The translations under genes and the position numbers were made by a program. A stretch of 64,000 nt of DNA from Sutcliffiella cohnii (GTDB lineage Bacteria > Bacillota > Bacilli > Bacillales > Bacillaceae_I): positions 612,501-676,500 of the forward strand of contig NZ_CP018866.1 of the NCBI RefSeq assembly GCF_002250055.1, written 5' to 3'. The notes beneath the pieces are model-generated. The model worked only from the letters and a program-made list of their open reading frames with translations, made no database searches and was not told where the DNA came from. The first letter of the stretch is position 1, and each line of letters opens with the position of its first letter. Below, one piece after another: positions 62,872 to 64,000 of this stretch.

Positions 62872-64000
62872 TTACACTAAGTTCTTTTCGATTTGCCCAT
62901 CTTTCATTACAACTTGTATGTTTTCAGTGTTTGCTAGTGAGTAAATATCGTCTAGCGGGTTCCCTTTCACAACAATGATGTCAGCTAGTTTGCCCTCTTG
63001 TAACGTTCCTACTTTATCTTCCCAACCGAGACATTCCGCGGCAGTTTTAGTCGATGCGACAATGGCATCCATTGGTGTCATTCCATAATCGACCATAAGG
63101 CCAAGTTCACGAAGGTTTATCCCGTGTGGCATAACGCCAGCGTCAGTACCCATCGCGATTTTTACACCGGCTTTATATGCACGAGCAAAACTTTCTCTAT
63201 GTTGTTCAATTACTTCTAGTGATTTTTTAACTGCAGATTGAGGCATACCAAGCTCGTCAGCCATTTCAAGAACAGCTACAGGTGCAAGTAACGTTGGAAC
63301 TAAGTAAGTTCCGTTTTCAACCATTAATTGAATCGATTCATCATCAAGGAAAATACCGTGTTCTATTGAATGAATACCTGCTTTAACAGCATTTTTAATT
63401 CCTTCTGCTCCTTGAGCGTGTGCCATTACTTTGACACCTTTACGGAATTTTCCTTCCTCTACAATTACCTTTAGCTCTTCTAACGAGAATTGAGTGAACT
63501 CTGGATGGTCTGTCGCACTTAAAACTCCACCAGTAGCATGCACTTTAATGACCTCAGCTCCTGCACGTAACATTTCTCTTGTTTTCTTACGGACTTCTTC
63601 CACACCGTCACAGCGCCCATCTGGCATACCAGGGTAGTTAGAGGGAAGTAAATCTAACACTTGACCTGATACTTGATAGCCGTCTCCATGACCACCAGTA
63701 ATCGTTAATGCATTAATACTAACTTGTAATCGAGGACCTTTAATATATCCTTGTTCAACAGCTTGTTTAACCCCAAGATCTGCCCCAAGCGCATCACGAA
63801 CAGATGTTACACCAGCGTTTAGTGTCTTTTCTAAATATTTTTCCGCTTTATAATACATCATCGAAAATGGTGTTGTTAATCTTTTCTCAATTGGTTCGTA
63901 TTCAAACATCATATGAACGTGTGAATCGATAAAGCCGGGTAAAACAGTGCCGCCTTGAGCATCAACAATTGTTTCATCTCCAGTGGAAGTGTACTCACTT
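62872..64000 (-). CDS. Metal-dependent amidohydrolase (imidazolonepropionase/prolidase-like), partial
   Basis: The frame stays open to the right window edge, so the N-terminus is missing. At the edge it reads VLPGFIDSHVHMM, where HVH is the first metal-binding pair. Later come HATGGVLS, VMAHAQGAEGIKNAVKAGIHSIEHGIFLD and IAMGTDAGV (metal-binding Asp), and the end NPLDDIYSLANTENIQVVMKDGQ is typical. Such enzymes hydrolyse cyclic amides or Xaa-Pro type dipeptides; the substrate here is unknown. Shorter starts at internal ATG 63912 would lose the HxH motif and are rejected. Confidence 0.9.
   Translation of the reverse strand, partial: SEYTSTGDETIVDAQGGTVLPGFIDSHVHMMFEYEPIEKRLTTPFSMMYYKAEKYLEKTLNAGVTSVRDALGADLGVKQAVEQGYIKGPRLQVSINALTITGGHGDGYQVSGQVLDLLPSNYPGMPDGRCDGVEEVRKKTREMLRAGAEVIKVHATGGVLSATDHPEFTQFSLEELKVIVEEGKFRKGVKVMAHAQGAEGIKNAVKAGIHSIEHGIFLDDESIQLMVENGTYLVPTLLAPVAVLEMADELGMPQSAVKKSLEVIEQHRESFARAYKAGVKIAMGTDAGVMPHGINLRELGLMVDYGMTPMDAIVASTKTAAECLGWEDKVGTLQEGKLADIIVVKGNPLDDIYSLANTENIQVVMKDGQIEKNLV

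Overview
The window is low-GC chromosomal DNA from a spore-forming member of the Bacillaceae. It holds the 3' end of a 23S rRNA gene, a 5S gene and a 17-gene tRNA cluster in the Bacillus subtilis trnD order. Next comes a block syntenic with B. subtilis yhbA-yhbB-cspR-prkA-yhbH. Sporulation genes (prkA, yhbH, a RacA-like gene, a sporulation-type kinase) and Bacillus-type proteases support this. The largest secreted protease closely resembles KP-43, known from alkaliphilic Bacillus, so an alkaliphile or alkalitolerant relative is possible; this is inference.

Layout. 1-2510: rRNA and tRNA genes, with a broken tRNA-Phe-like fragment. 2580-11960: queG, yhbB, trmL, prkA, a sodium:solute symporter with a tiny partner protein, yhbH. 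12050-19560: two tandem peptide-binding lipoproteins facing a permease/ATPase operon. 19900-25000: DMT exporter, frameshifted acetyltransferase, CaCA antiporter, Eis-like acetyltransferase and small genes. 25016-25466: first copy of a dispersed fold-back repeat. 25495-27565: frameshifted citA with divergent intact citR. 28190-39120: exoA, an orphan petrobactin-type binding protein, patatin, pepF, a soluble histidine kinase and a Fur-boxed yclNOPQ operon. 39300-47810: CorC-type exporter, second CaCA protein, chemoreceptor, subtilisin, proC, SDR, DUF3298 protein. 47812-49647: second repeat copy, interrupted by an IS110 element. 49837-52907: uppP, KinB-like kinase, racA-like gene. 53387-56920: a peptide quorum-sensing cassette and the KP-43-like protease. 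56950-64000: yhcT/yhcU, a disulfide-exchange pair, third repeat copy, GMC dehydrogenase pair, tandem repeat, edge-truncated amidohydrolase.

Two systems stand out. First, an NprR-like regulator (HTH plus TPR) is followed by an overlooked 46-codon gene for a secreted signalling peptide and then by the KP-43-like protease. The protease promoter carries inverted ATTGGGAAA / TTTCCCAAT arms 45 bp apart. The same arms, 44 bp apart and equally placed relative to a TATGCTA -10 element, precede the subtilisin gene 11 kb away. I infer one peptide-controlled regulon covering both extracellular proteases. Second, the left end of the IS110 element folds as a bridge RNA. One loop carries words matching the two host flanks, and the other carries a 9-nt word matching the element's right end. 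The target it encodes lies in the dispersed repeat, so the element appears to have been guided into that repeat family.
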